Positions 1 through 5,952 of a stretch of 8,638 nt of DNA are shown here, piece by piece. The DNA comes from Pseudomonadota bacterium (GTDB lineage: Bacteria; Pseudomonadota; Gammaproteobacteria; Enterobacterales; Enterobacteriaceae). A model generated the notes under the pieces. The model was given only the letters and a program-made list of their open reading frames with translations, did no database searches and was not told the DNA's origin. The number at the start of each line of letters is the position of its first letter. Positions within the stretch are counted from its first letter, which is position 1. The position numbers and the translations under genes are program-made. The stretch spans positions 1-8,638 of the forward strand of contig JAEYFY010000337.1 in NCBI GenBank assembly GCA_023454395.1, read 5' to 3'.

Positions 1-199
1 TTATTTTTTTAATTTCTTGTTTCCCTAGTATGGCGCCACCATGACAACGTTTGATCAACCCTTCTCCTTCAAGGTATTTCAAATCACTGCGAATAGTTTC
101 CAATGTGACACTGAATTTTTCCGCAAGTAGAGCCACTTTAACTTTCTTTTGTTCTCTGATGATGGTGTAAATTTCCTGTCGCCGTTCTTCTGAAAACAT
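1..199 (-). CDS. DeoR-family transcriptional repressor, N-terminal part (cut by window edge)
   Basis: The first 66 residues of a minus-strand gene that continues past the left edge; no in-frame stop is reached. It begins MFSEERRQEIYTIIREQ, followed by a winged helix-turn-helix (about residues 21-46, with ALLAEKFSV then TLETIRSDLKYLE) and the wing and linker EGLIKRCHGGAIL. This is the standard DeoR-family DNA-binding domain (usual R-R-D-L and R-x-H-G-G-A signatures, here IRSDL and RCHGGA). The ATG is preceded 8 nt upstream by a strong GGAGG (208-212), which supports this start. DeoR-family proteins usually repress sugar or nucleoside operons and bind a phosphorylated sugar through a C-terminal sugar-isomerase-like domain, which lies outside the window. 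The target and inducer cannot be named. It is co-directional with azlCD but separated by 313 bp, so it is probably its own transcription unit. Confidence 0.9.
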   Translation of the reverse strand, partial: MFSEERRQEIYTIIREQKKVKVALLAEKFSVTLETIRSDLKYLEGEGLIKRCHGGAILGKQEIKKI

Positions 200-207
200 A
201 TAAAGTG

Positions 208-212
208 CCTCC
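208..212 (-). promoter_or_regulatory. Ribosome binding site of the DeoR-family gene
   Basis: GGAGG on the minus strand, 8 nt before the ATG at 199. It fixes the start of the partial DeoR-family gene. Confidence 0.8.
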
Positions 213-280
213 GTATCATTGATAACGAGAATAAGGAGATTCAGTCAGTGATTCTGCGATGGTATTCAAAACAAAAAACC

Positions 281-321
281 AAAAGCAAAAGCAAAGCCAA
301 ATCAAAGCAATTTAGATCACA
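281..321. promoter_or_regulatory. Probable control region of the DeoR-family gene: A-rich tandem repeat and CRP-like half site
   Basis: Positions 281-308 are a degenerate tandem repeat on the plus strand: AAAAGC, AAAAGC, AAAGCC, AAATC, AAAGC. Immediately beside it, 306-321 holds one perfect CRP half site (TCACA at 317-321, preceded by TTTAGA) but a poor second half (AGCAA). DeoR-family operators often consist of short direct repeats, so the run could be an operator of the downstream gene, but that is inference. I could not assign a convincing -35/-10 pair on the minus strand here. The rest of the gap 200-512 holds the inverted repeats listed separately and no credible gene. Confidence 0.25.
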
Positions 322-411
322 TTTTTTTAACACAACATCAATTGCTATACGTTAAAAATGAGAGGTGAAACGAGTCGAATAAAGAATGGTAATGAAGAAA
401 AGAGAGGTAGG

Positions 412-435
412 ATCAGCCGTTCAAAGACGGCTGAT
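412..435 (-). terminator. Hairpin downstream of azlD, candidate terminator
   Basis: A perfect 9-bp inverted repeat, ATCAGCCGT (412-420) and ACGGCTGAT (427-435), with a 6-nt loop. It lies 77 nt past the azlD stop and before the promoter region of the DeoR-family gene, where a terminator for the minus-strand unit would be expected. On the minus strand the stem is followed by pyrimidine-rich CCTACCTCTCTTTTC rather than a clean T-run, so it is a weak intrinsic terminator or only a 3'-end stabilising stem. On the plus strand it is followed by AAAAT and would not terminate. Confidence 0.45.
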
Positions 436-454
436 AAAATAATAACTTAGATAG

Positions 455-514
455 TTACAGTGATGATAGTTTTAAACTGTAAATATCATGTTAAATAAAA
501 TCACTTTGATATTT
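455..514. repeat. Two weak AT-rich inverted repeats at the azlD 3' end
   Basis: TTACAGT (455-461) pairs with ACTGTAA (476-482) around a 14-nt loop. AAATATCA (481-488) pairs with TGATATTT (507-514) around an 18-nt loop that runs into the azlD stop codon. The two share bases 481-482 and so compete. Both stems are short and AT-rich; they may be chance, or part of the 3' end structure of the azlCD transcript. Confidence 0.3.
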
Positions 515-827
515 AGTTTAACAAAGCATTAAGCAGATAAAAGCCCACTAATGTCAGCAAAACCACGACTAAGGTATTTCGTATTTTAAGCGCTAACCCT
601 ATACATAATAAGGTTCCCCAAAGATAAGGATTATCTAAAATACCTTTAAATTCGCCTTTTTCTAACAGCACAATAGGTGCGCAAATTGCAGTTAATAAAC
701 AAGGTGCAGAATATCCTAATGCCTGTCTGATCACTGACGGTAATTTGACGGGGATCGCCGGTTCAAGAAAGAAATAGCGCAACATGAAAATGACGAGTGC
801 CAAAATAAGTAGTAACGACCATGTCAT
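513..827 (-). CDS. azlD: AzlD-family small subunit of a branched-chain amino-acid exporter (YgaH-like)
   Basis: A 104-residue membrane protein with about four hydrophobic segments (roughly residues 1-18, 36-57, 66-80 and 85-102). The central EPAIPVKLPSVIRQALGYSAPCLLTAI matches the AzlD/YgaH family pattern of a prolyl-rich loop followed by RxALxYxxP. Family length is about 100-110 residues, so it is complete. AzlD proteins work with an AzlC partner; in E. coli the pair YgaZ-YgaH exports L-valine, and in Bacillus AzlCD mutants affect azaleucine resistance. Its ATG overlaps the azlC stop by 4 nt (ATGA), so translation is probably coupled, and a GAGGTG sequence sits about 8 nt before the ATG. The exact substrate cannot be read from sequence. 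Confidence 0.9.
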   Translation of the reverse strand: MTWSLLLILALVIFMLRYFFLEPAIPVKLPSVIRQALGYSAPCLLTAICAPIVLLEKGEFKGILDNPYLWGTLLCIGLALKIRNTLVVVLLTLVGFYLLNALLN

Positions 828-1537
828 TTTTGTTCACCTCTGACTCTAGCAACACAAACAGCGATAAACATGCCTGTTAATCCTCCAATAACTACGCCAC
901 CTTCTATATTCAACCAACTGAAAATAATCGATAGGCAAAAAGAGACAATAACGCCAACTAATGTACTAAATGTTTTTATTAACGGAATAACAATTGCCAA
1001 TAATGTGGCGACAATAGAGAAATCAAGATGATAACGGGATAAATCAGAAACTTGGCTTGCCATAATAATGCCAACAATACTGACAGCAACCCACGCTAAA
1101 TAAAAACATAATCCCGCGCCAATCATATAGGCGGGTGTTAGTTTTACTTTAGGTTGTGCTGAAACAGCAAAGAGTTCATCCGTTAATAAAAAGCCTATTG
1201 TAATACGTTGATACCATTTTAAATGGGCAACATGAGGACGTAAGGTTAGCCCGTATAAAAGATGTTGTGCTGTAATAAAAAAGACAGACACAATAATGGT
1301 CAGCATTCCTGCACCAGAAACCACTAATCCTAAAGTAACGAGTTGTGCTGCCCCTGCAAATATAATTGCAGACATTCCGACACTTTGTGCAAAGGTTAAC
1401 CCTGCATCAACCGCCATTGAACCCGCTAATATTCCCCAAGGAATAACCGCAAGGCATAAAGGTAAAACATGCAAAGCACCAAGGCCAAAAGCACGCATTA
1501 CTTGCCTATCTTCATTATTATTTTTTATTTGTTCCAT
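824..1537 (-). CDS. azlC: AzlC-family large subunit of a branched-chain amino-acid exporter (YgaZ-like)
   Basis: A 237-residue polytopic membrane protein of the AzlC/YgaZ family. The N-terminal part contains the family signature: IPWGILAGSMAVDAGLTFA (about residues 33-51) followed by GMSAIIFAGAAQLV (about 54-67), then HLLYGLTLRPH around residue 95. Length fits the family (E. coli YgaZ is about 245 residues). It should form the exporter with the overlapping AzlD and pump out valine or related amino acids at the inner membrane. The start at 1537 has only a weak AGG behind it; a later in-frame ATG (residue 14, MRAFGLGAL) is possible because the first 13 residues are polar and little conserved. 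It lies 89 bp downstream of scrR on the same strand with its own promoter candidate, so it may be independent of the sucrose operon. Confidence 0.92.
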   Translation of the reverse strand: MEQIKNNNEDRQVMRAFGLGALHVLPLCLAVIPWGILAGSMAVDAGLTFAQSVGMSAIIFAGAAQLVTLGLVVSGAGMLTIIVSVFFITAQHLLYGLTLRPHVAHLKWYQRITIGFLLTDELFAVSAQPKVKLTPAYMIGAGLCFYLAWVAVSIVGIIMASQVSDLSRYHLDFSIVATLLAIVIPLIKTFSTLVGVIVSFCLSIIFSWLNIEGGVVIGGLTGMFIAVCVARVRGEQK

Positions 1538-1566
1538 TTACCTGTCTTCACTTTTAATACATTAAT

Positions 1567-1595
1567 TCTATAGAGAATAATTATCAGTCAGTAAA
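1567..1595 (-). promoter_or_regulatory. Candidate sigma-70 promoter of azlCD
   Basis: On the minus strand, -35 TTTACT (1590-1595) and -10 TATAGA (1567-1572) are separated by 17 bp and lie about 30 bp before the azlC ATG. The 89-bp scrR-azlC gap has no GC-rich terminator, so read-through from scrR is also possible. Confidence 0.4.
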
Positions 1596-1626
1596 GATAA
1601 ATGATATTGCATAAAATTGCTCAATC

Positions 1627-2652
1627 TTATTTATGTCGTTGGTGTATTTTTGCTGGAACAAAAATTTGATGGGTTCCTAAATTTGTCTGGTTAATTAATC
1701 CCATAATCAACCGGAAACAGTGTGAGGCTAATTCGGGGTTATTTTGAGCAATAGTGTCTATTGGTATTGATAATGAATCATAAAGATAGTGATCATCAAA
1801 ACCTGCTAAATAGACTTCATTTTGCATATGCTTATTTTGACTTAAATAGCGTAATACCCCTTCTAATAAACCGCAGGCAGAAGTAAAAACAAACTTAGGC
1901 GCTCGCCCTAAAGAAGCACATAAAGAGCCAAACATTTCATAGCCGGAACTTGGGTGATAATGCCCATGAATGATCCACTCTGGTTTGATATTCACTTGCG
2001 AAAGCCCTTGTGTGAAACCTAAAAGACGATCGTTAGTCGGTGAAAGCATGGATTGTCCACCTAAAAAGTAAAACTCATCAATGCGTTGTGTTGAAGCAAT
2101 CTCTGCAATAAGTTGTTGCGTCGTGGTAGTTGAATCTGTAACAACAAAAGGGAGTGTTGTTCCTTCAAAATAACGGTCAAATAACACAACGGGAATTTGT
2201 TGACTCAAACGTTGATATTCAACATCACTTTGTAAACACGAGGCGACAATCAAACCATCTATTTGTCGTGATAATAGATGTTCTATTACCAGTGTTTCTT
2301 GAGCTGCATTTTCATCAGTGCAGGAAATAAGTAACTGAATACCCGCTTCTCTACATAATATTTCTAGCTCATAAGCCACAGAAGCAAAACCATAGTTTGT
2401 AATATCAGGGATCACTAATCCCAACGCATAACTACGATTATCACGTAAAGAGCGAGCATGAATATTGGGTTGATACTGATATTGTTCAGCAATAGTCGTA
2501 ATACGCGCAATGGTATCATCAGAGACGCGCATCTCTTTACCTCGGCCATTTAACACTAAACTTGCCGTTGTTTTTGAAACACCTGCTAATTTTGCAATAT
2601 CGGTGATCGTGATACGTTTTTGTTTTTTCACTGTTATTTTACTTAATGTCAC
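1627..2652 (-). CDS. scrR: Sucrose operon repressor, LacI family
   Basis: A 341-residue LacI/GalR-family regulator that reads like enterobacterial ScrR throughout. The helix-turn-helix is at about residues 16-37 ([21 protein letters not shown]), the hinge at about 58-70 ([13 protein letters not shown]), and the periplasmic-binding-like effector domain follows. Landmarks shared with Klebsiella/pUR400 ScrR include [26 protein letters not shown] and [11 protein letters not shown]. ScrR represses scr genes; fructose or fructose 1-phosphate is the known inducer for characterised homologues. The start shown is a GTG at 2652 with a poor ribosome site; a second in-frame GTG (residue 8, at 2631) would give 334 residues, matching the usual ScrR length and N-terminus, and an in-frame stop lies just upstream of both. 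It is the distal gene of scrABR, 42 nt after scrB, in an AT-rich gap that could hold a secondary promoter. Confidence 0.95.
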   Translation of the reverse strand: MTLSKITVKKQKRITITDIAKLAGVSKTTASLVLNGRGKEMRVSDDTIARITTIAEQYQYQPNIHARSLRDNRSYALGLVIPDITNYGFASVAYELEILCREAGIQLLISCTDENAAQETLVIEHLLSRQIDGLIVASCLQSDVEYQRLSQQIPVVLFDRYFEGTTLPFVVTDSTTTTQQLIAEIASTQRIDEFYFLGGQSMLSPTNDRLLGFTQGLSQVNIKPEWIIHGHYHPSSGYEMFGSLCASLGRAPKFVFTSACGLLEGVLRYLSQNKHMQNEVYLAGFDDHYLYDSLSIPIDTIAQNNPELASHCFRLIMGLINQTNLGTHQIFVPAKIHQRHK

Positions 2653-2694
2653 GTTCGCTGAACTTAAACTGTTTTATCGTTTATATAATCGTAT

Positions 2695-4101
2695 TTAACT
2701 AACAAATGCATTCTTTAATTGCCACGTTGAGAGTTTTATTGTGTCTTTCCCCAAGAAGCAGACAGTCTGTTTTTCTGAAGGGAAAAAACGACTGCTCATT
2801 ACACCCGCACCGCCATTAAAGAAAATTTCCACACTCGAGTTATCACATAATATTTGAAGATGTTTTATATCACCAGACCAGAAACGTGATTGCCATTCCC
2901 CGTTTTTAACACTACGGCGTTTTAATTCTGCTTGGTTATTCTTAATGATTAAAACCAGAGTATCAGAAAAGTAAATCTCCAGAGAGCCGAATAACGCTAT
3001 TTCAAGTTCAAACGAAAACCCGTTAATATCTGGCGCATCATCTGCAATGCCTTGCCAATATTGTGCATTTTGTCTGAGTTGCTGTAATTCTTTTACGGGT
3101 TGCTGATAAAGTTGCCCTTCTCTTATTTGTAATTCACGAGGACAAGTCATTTGATGTATCCAGCCATTAGCAATAGTGGGTTGATACATTTCCTCTCCAT
3201 CAGGAACACCCATCCAACCAAATAATAAACGCCGACCATCAACTTGTGTGGTTTGTGGCGCATAAAACTCAAAACCTGCATCAAGCTCGATTAAATCACC
3301 ATGTTGGAATTGTAAGGTTGAATAATCAAAGCTTCCTATTAAATAAGCACTAGGATGCGAATTTAAAAATCGCTGTTGCTCTTTTTTTATTCCTTGAGGA
3401 CAAGCTAATAAAATAAAATGTTCATTAAGTTCAAAAAGATCAGGGCATTCCCACATATAACCCGCATCACCTAACCCACCTAAATGGCTTCCGGCTAATT
3501 CACCTATTAATTGCCATTGATATAAGTGAGATGCACGATAGAGTAAAACCTTACCTTGTTTATCTAAAGTTTGCGCCCCTAATACCATGTACCATTTATC
3601 GTTGTACCGCCAAATTTTAGGATCACGAACATGCCCGCTATAACCTTCAGGAAGCCCTAAAACAGGTCCTAACTTATCAAAACCACCCTGTTTATTTTCT
3701 ACGGCTAAACATTGCCAAGCCGTACGAGTTCCATCTTGAAATTTAACATTTCCGGTATAACAAAGCGTTAATTGTCCTTGATTGATCACAGCACTACCAG
3801 AATAACAGCCATCTTTGTCATAAAATTCATCAGGCAATAAAGCAATAGGTTGATGTTGCCAAGTAATAAGATCCTTTGAGCGCCAATGCCCCCAACATTT
3901 ATTTTTATGCTCACAAGATAGAGGCGCCCATTGATAGAAAAGATGATAATACTTACCATCAAAACAAAATCCGTTCGGATCATTTAATAACCCGGTTATT
4001 GGCGCTAAATGCCAACGCGGATAATATTTATCCTTTGCTACGTTAGCACTATTACGCATAACCGCTTGTAAAATTGCAGATAACCCTTCGCTTTTTGTCA
4101 T
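2695..4101 (-). CDS. scrB: Sucrose-6-phosphate hydrolase (invertase, glycoside hydrolase family 32)
   Basis: A 468-residue cytoplasmic GH32 enzyme that hydrolyses sucrose 6-phosphate to glucose 6-phosphate and fructose. The five-bladed propeller domain carries the family catalytic motifs: LLNDPNG with nucleophile D41, R159-D160-P161 (transition-state stabiliser), and E218-C219 in MWECPDLF (acid/base). YSGSA at 100-104 and FYAPQTT further on are also family landmarks. The C-terminal part (about 340-468) fits the beta-sandwich module. No signal peptide is seen, as expected for an enzyme acting on a PTS product, and length matches enterobacterial ScrB (about 466). The ATG directly follows the scrA stop (TAAATG), with GGAG 9 nt upstream inside scrA, so the two are translationally coupled. 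All catalytic residues are intact. Confidence 0.97.
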   Translation of the reverse strand: MTKSEGLSAILQAVMRNSANVAKDKYYPRWHLAPITGLLNDPNGFCFDGKYYHLFYQWAPLSCEHKNKCWGHWRSKDLITWQHQPIALLPDEFYDKDGCYSGSAVINQGQLTLCYTGNVKFQDGTRTAWQCLAVENKQGGFDKLGPVLGLPEGYSGHVRDPKIWRYNDKWYMVLGAQTLDKQGKVLLYRASHLYQWQLIGELAGSHLGGLGDAGYMWECPDLFELNEHFILLACPQGIKKEQQRFLNSHPSAYLIGSFDYSTLQFQHGDLIELDAGFEFYAPQTTQVDGRRLLFGWMGVPDGEEMYQPTIANGWIHQMTCPRELQIREGQLYQQPVKELQQLRQNAQYWQGIADDAPDINGFSFELEIALFGSLEIYFSDTLVLIIKNNQAELKRRSVKNGEWQSRFWSGDIKHLQILCDNSSVEIFFNGGAGVMSSRFFPSEKQTVCFLGKDTIKLSTWQLKNAFVS

Positions 4102-5472
4102 TTATGCAGACTCCACTTTGTATTTCAGTAAAAGAGAAAGAACAAAAGCTGTTAAGAATGCAATCACTAAACCAATAACATAATTACTAATTGAACCCGC
4201 TTGCACAATCGCAATACCCGGAATTGCAGTAAGACCAACCGCGGTCATATAAACATGAGAGCCAACAACCCAAGCGCCACCCGCTGCACCACCAATTAAT
4301 GCAGCAATAAAAGGTTTACCGTAACGTAAATTAATCCCAAAGATTGCCGCTTCAGTGATACCTAACATAGCGGAGAAACCTGAAGGGATCGTAATCGCTT
4401 TAATTTTCGCATCGTTGGTTTTAAACCAAACGGCAATACAAGCTCCCCCTTGTGCAATATTCGCCATTGCCCAAATCGGTAATAAGAAATTAACGCCAAT
4501 ATTAGGATTGCCTAATAAGCCTGCTTCAACCGCATGAAAACTGTGATGAATTCCCGTAATAACAATAACAGAATAAAGACCACCAAAAATAAGCCCCGCA
4601 ATCCATCCTGCTTGCGTAATTAATGTACTTAATATTAATGAAATACCATCACCTAAAAGGCGACCGACAGGTCCAATAACTAATAGCGCAACAAAGCCTG
4701 AAATAATTACCGTTAAAAATGGCGTGATAATTAAATCAAGTGCATTAGGAACAACTTTACGTAATTGTTTTTCCAGTACACTCATAAACCAAACAGCAAG
4801 TAAAACAGGGAAAACGGTTCCTTGATAGCCAATCATGGCGACTTCTAATCCAAAAAAATTCATGGTATTAAAACCAGCCGCAACCCCCCACGCGTTAGTT
4901 AACGCTGGATGCGTTAAAATTCCGCCTAATGTCGCACCAAGATAAGGATTTCCGCCAAATTCTTTTGCCGCAGTAAAACCAATAAGAATGGGTAAAATAA
5001 TAAAAGCCGCCGAACTACACATATCCAGCATAATATATAATGCATTGTCAGGGCTTACCCATTGGTTAGTTTTCATTAGCCCCAACAATCCCATTAATAA
5101 GCCTGACGCTACAATGGCAGGAATAATGGGCACAAAAATATTAGAAAGCAGTCTTGCTATTCGCTGAAATGGATTGAGCTTTTTAGCCGCAATATTGGCT
5201 GCTTCAGATTTACTTGATTCACCAATACCCGCTGCAGCAATAAATGCAGCATGTACTTTATTGACTAACCCTGTGCCGAAAATAACTTGAATTTGCCCTG
5301 CATTACTAAAACATCCTTTCACACCCTCTAATTTGTTTATTGCTTCTTTATCCGCTTTTGAATCATCAATAAGAACAAGCCTTAAGCGCGTAGCGCAATG
5401 TGCTGCACTTGCGATATTTTCAGCACCACCTAATAAAGGTATAAGTTGGTGAGCAACTTTTTCAATATTCAT
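4102..5472 (-). CDS. scrA: PTS sucrose transporter, EIIBC subunit
   Basis: An inner-membrane phosphotransferase permease that imports sucrose and delivers sucrose 6-phosphate. The N-terminal EIIB domain (about residues 1-85) has the phosphorylated cysteine C26 in SAAHCATRLRLVL. The EIIC domain (about 105-455) has multiple membrane segments and family motifs including NIFVPIIPAIVASGLL, GGILTHPAL, HHSFHAVEAGLLG and GITEAAIFG. There is no EIIA domain; sucrose EIIBC proteins normally use the glucose EIIA (crr), which would be elsewhere. The frame is open to an ATG at 5487, but I place the start at the ATG at 5472, giving 456 residues: AGAGG lies 5 nt before it, no good ribosome site precedes 5487, and MNIEKVAHQLIPLLGG aligns with the start of Klebsiella ScrA. 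First gene of scrABR, under the CRP site, promoter and operator listed. Confidence 0.97.
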   Translation of the reverse strand: MNIEKVAHQLIPLLGGAENIASAAHCATRLRLVLIDDSKADKEAINKLEGVKGCFSNAGQIQVIFGTGLVNKVHAAFIAAAGIGESSKSEAANIAAKKLNPFQRIARLLSNIFVPIIPAIVASGLLMGLLGLMKTNQWVSPDNALYIMLDMCSSAAFIILPILIGFTAAKEFGGNPYLGATLGGILTHPALTNAWGVAAGFNTMNFFGLEVAMIGYQGTVFPVLLAVWFMSVLEKQLRKVVPNALDLIITPFLTVIISGFVALLVIGPVGRLLGDGISLILSTLITQAGWIAGLIFGGLYSVIVITGIHHSFHAVEAGLLGNPNIGVNFLLPIWAMANIAQGGACIAVWFKTNDAKIKAITIPSGFSAMLGITEAAIFGINLRYGKPFIAALIGGAAGGAWVVGSHVYMTAVGLTAIPGIAIVQAGSISNYVIGLVIAFLTAFVLSLLLKYKVESA

Positions 5473-5477
5473 CATAG

Positions 5478-5482
5478 CCTCT
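5478..5482 (-). promoter_or_regulatory. Ribosome binding site deciding the scrA start
   Basis: AGAGG on the minus strand, 5 nt before the ATG at 5472. It is too close (2 nt) to the ATG at 5475 and lies downstream of the ATG at 5487, so it favours 5472 as the real start. Confidence 0.6.
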
Positions 5483-5511
5483 GTCATTCTTTTTTATTTA
5501 TGTAGCGAGTA

Positions 5512-5533
5512 TTTAGTTTAATAAAAAACTAAA
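5512..5533 (-). repeat. Inverted repeat in the scrA leader, overlapping the operator
   Basis: TTTAGTTT (5512-5519) and AAACTAAA (5526-5533), perfect 8-bp arms with a 6-nt loop. The right arm shares bases with the ScrR operator palindrome, so in the scrA mRNA the GGUUUAG strand of the operator could pair either with its own other half or with this downstream arm. Function unknown; it may be a secondary repressor half site. Confidence 0.45.
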
Positions 5534-5542
5534 CCGGTTTAG
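5529..5542. promoter_or_regulatory. ScrR operator
   Basis: Perfect 14-bp palindrome CTAAACCGGTTTAG with the central CG typical of LacI/GalR-family operators. Relative to the inferred scrA start site (about 5547, minus strand) it covers about +5 to +18, centred near +11.5, like lac O1. Assignment to ScrR rests on position and on scrR being in the operon. Confidence 0.75.
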
Positions 5543-5553
5543 CTAATAATTAG

Positions 5554-5582
5554 ATTAAATAAAAATCAATTCAAGATAGCAA
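5554..5582 (-). promoter_or_regulatory. scrA promoter
   Basis: On the minus strand -35 TTGCTA (5577-5582, 4/6) and -10 TTTAAT (5554-5559, 5/6) with a 17-bp spacer. The predicted start near 5547 gives a leader of about 75 nt. The fit with the operator downstream and the CRP site upstream makes it the best candidate in the region. An alternative, TTGAAT-N17-AATTAT, lies 8 bp downstream but fits the CRP spacing less well. Confidence 0.6.
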
Positions 5583-5606
5583 TAAAAACTCGGATAAAGG
5601 GCGTTC

Positions 5607-5628
5607 AATTGTGATCTCAATTACAAAA
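5607..5628. promoter_or_regulatory. CRP-cAMP binding site upstream of scrA
   Basis: TGTGA (5610-5614), 6 bp, TTACA (5621-5625): 9 of 10 bases of the TGTGA-N6-TCACA consensus, with A/T-rich flanks. The centre at 5617.5 is about 70.5 bp before the inferred scrA start, a class I activation position (near -71.5). It would place the sucrose genes under catabolite control. Confidence 0.7.
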
Positions 5629-5682
5629 AAGCACATTTATTAATCATATTTTGACGTTTTTAAATAATTAAAAACAACGAAA

Positions 5683-5712
5683 AGCTAAACAAATTTTAAT
5701 TTTTGTTTAGCT
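5683..5712 (-). terminator. Hairpin with T-tract, minus-strand terminator-like element
   Basis: Perfect 11-bp inverted repeat, AGCTAAACAAA (5683-5693) and TTTGTTTAGCT (5702-5712), with an 8-nt loop. On the minus strand the stem runs straight into TTTTCGTTGTTTTT, an intrinsic-terminator layout although the stem is AT-rich. On the plus strand no T-run follows. It lies about 55 bp upstream of the scrA CRP site, with no known gene ending here; it could insulate scrA from transcription out of the dms region or end a short RNA. The outer arms (CTAAAC and GTTTAG) resemble split ScrR operator halves. Confidence 0.45.
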
Positions 5713-5737
5713 AGGTAGGTTAATGAATTGTTAGATA

Positions 5738-5765
5738 ATTATAGCTTCTAAAATTAACTATTGAA
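5738..5765 (-). promoter_or_regulatory. Possible minus-strand promoter ahead of the 5683-5712 hairpin
   Basis: A perfect -10 TATAAT (5738-5743) on the minus strand with a weak -35 TTCAAT (5760-5765) at 16 bp. A start near 5731 would make a transcript of about 60 nt ending at the T-tract after the hairpin. The region is very AT-rich, so a chance match is quite possible. Confidence 0.25.
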
Positions 5766-5840
5766 CTAACAAAATCATATAGATAGAAGCAAGCAAACAG
5801 GCTTAATAAATGTTACTGATAACATAAAGACACTTAACCA

Positions 5841-5868
5841 ATCGTTATGTATTTATTTATATAATGAT
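5841..5868. promoter_or_regulatory. ModE-like molybdate-responsive site upstream of dmsA
   Basis: Inverted repeat ATCGTTATGTA (5841-5851), 6-bp spacer, TATATAATGAT (5858-5868); 9 of 11 arm positions pair. The form (ATCGnTATATA, 6 bp, and its inverse) is that of known ModE boxes. ModE-molybdate controls molybdoenzyme genes, and E. coli dmsA has a ModE site upstream of its FNR-dependent promoter. Here it lies about 133-160 bp before the inferred dmsA start site. It fits the product, a molybdenum enzyme. Confidence 0.6.
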
Positions 5869-5952
5869 GTTAGGGATATAATTAAACACAACTAATACAT
5901 ACGCTTAAGGTAATCACAAAAACTGGTAACCATTGTAATAAATCACTTTTCT

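Noticed and set aside
358..450. Plus-strand 30-codon open frame with an extended -10-like TGCTATACG just upstream (344-351)
   Set aside because: No ribosome binding site, no recognisable protein, composition simply reflects A/G-rich non-coding DNA, and the hairpin inside it argues for a structural or terminator role. No T-tract follows on the plus strand, so an sRNA reading is not supported either.
1296..1565. 89-codon plus-strand open frame opposite azlC
   Set aside because: It is antisense to a clear membrane-protein gene and runs into its promoter region; no family resemblance and no ribosome site of note.
1538..1626. Terminator for scrR in the scrR-azlC gap
   Set aside because: Only short AT-rich TTGC/GCAA repeats are present; no stem with a T-run could be supported.
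2664..2677. ScrR-operator-like sequence in the scrB-scrR gap (TTAAACTGTTTTAT)
   Set aside because: It matches the main operator at 10 of 14 positions but lacks the central CG and is not a palindrome of the right spacing; likely chance in AT-rich DNA.
2510..2698. 62-codon plus-strand open frame opposite the scrR 5' end
   Set aside because: Shadow of the conserved ScrR DNA-binding domain coding sequence; no independent support.
3786..3983. 65-codon minus-strand open frame inside scrB
   Set aside because: Alternate frame within the conserved catalytic part of scrB; composition-driven.
4355..4537. 60-codon plus-strand open frame opposite scrA
   Set aside because: Antisense shadow of the EIIC domain with no start signals.
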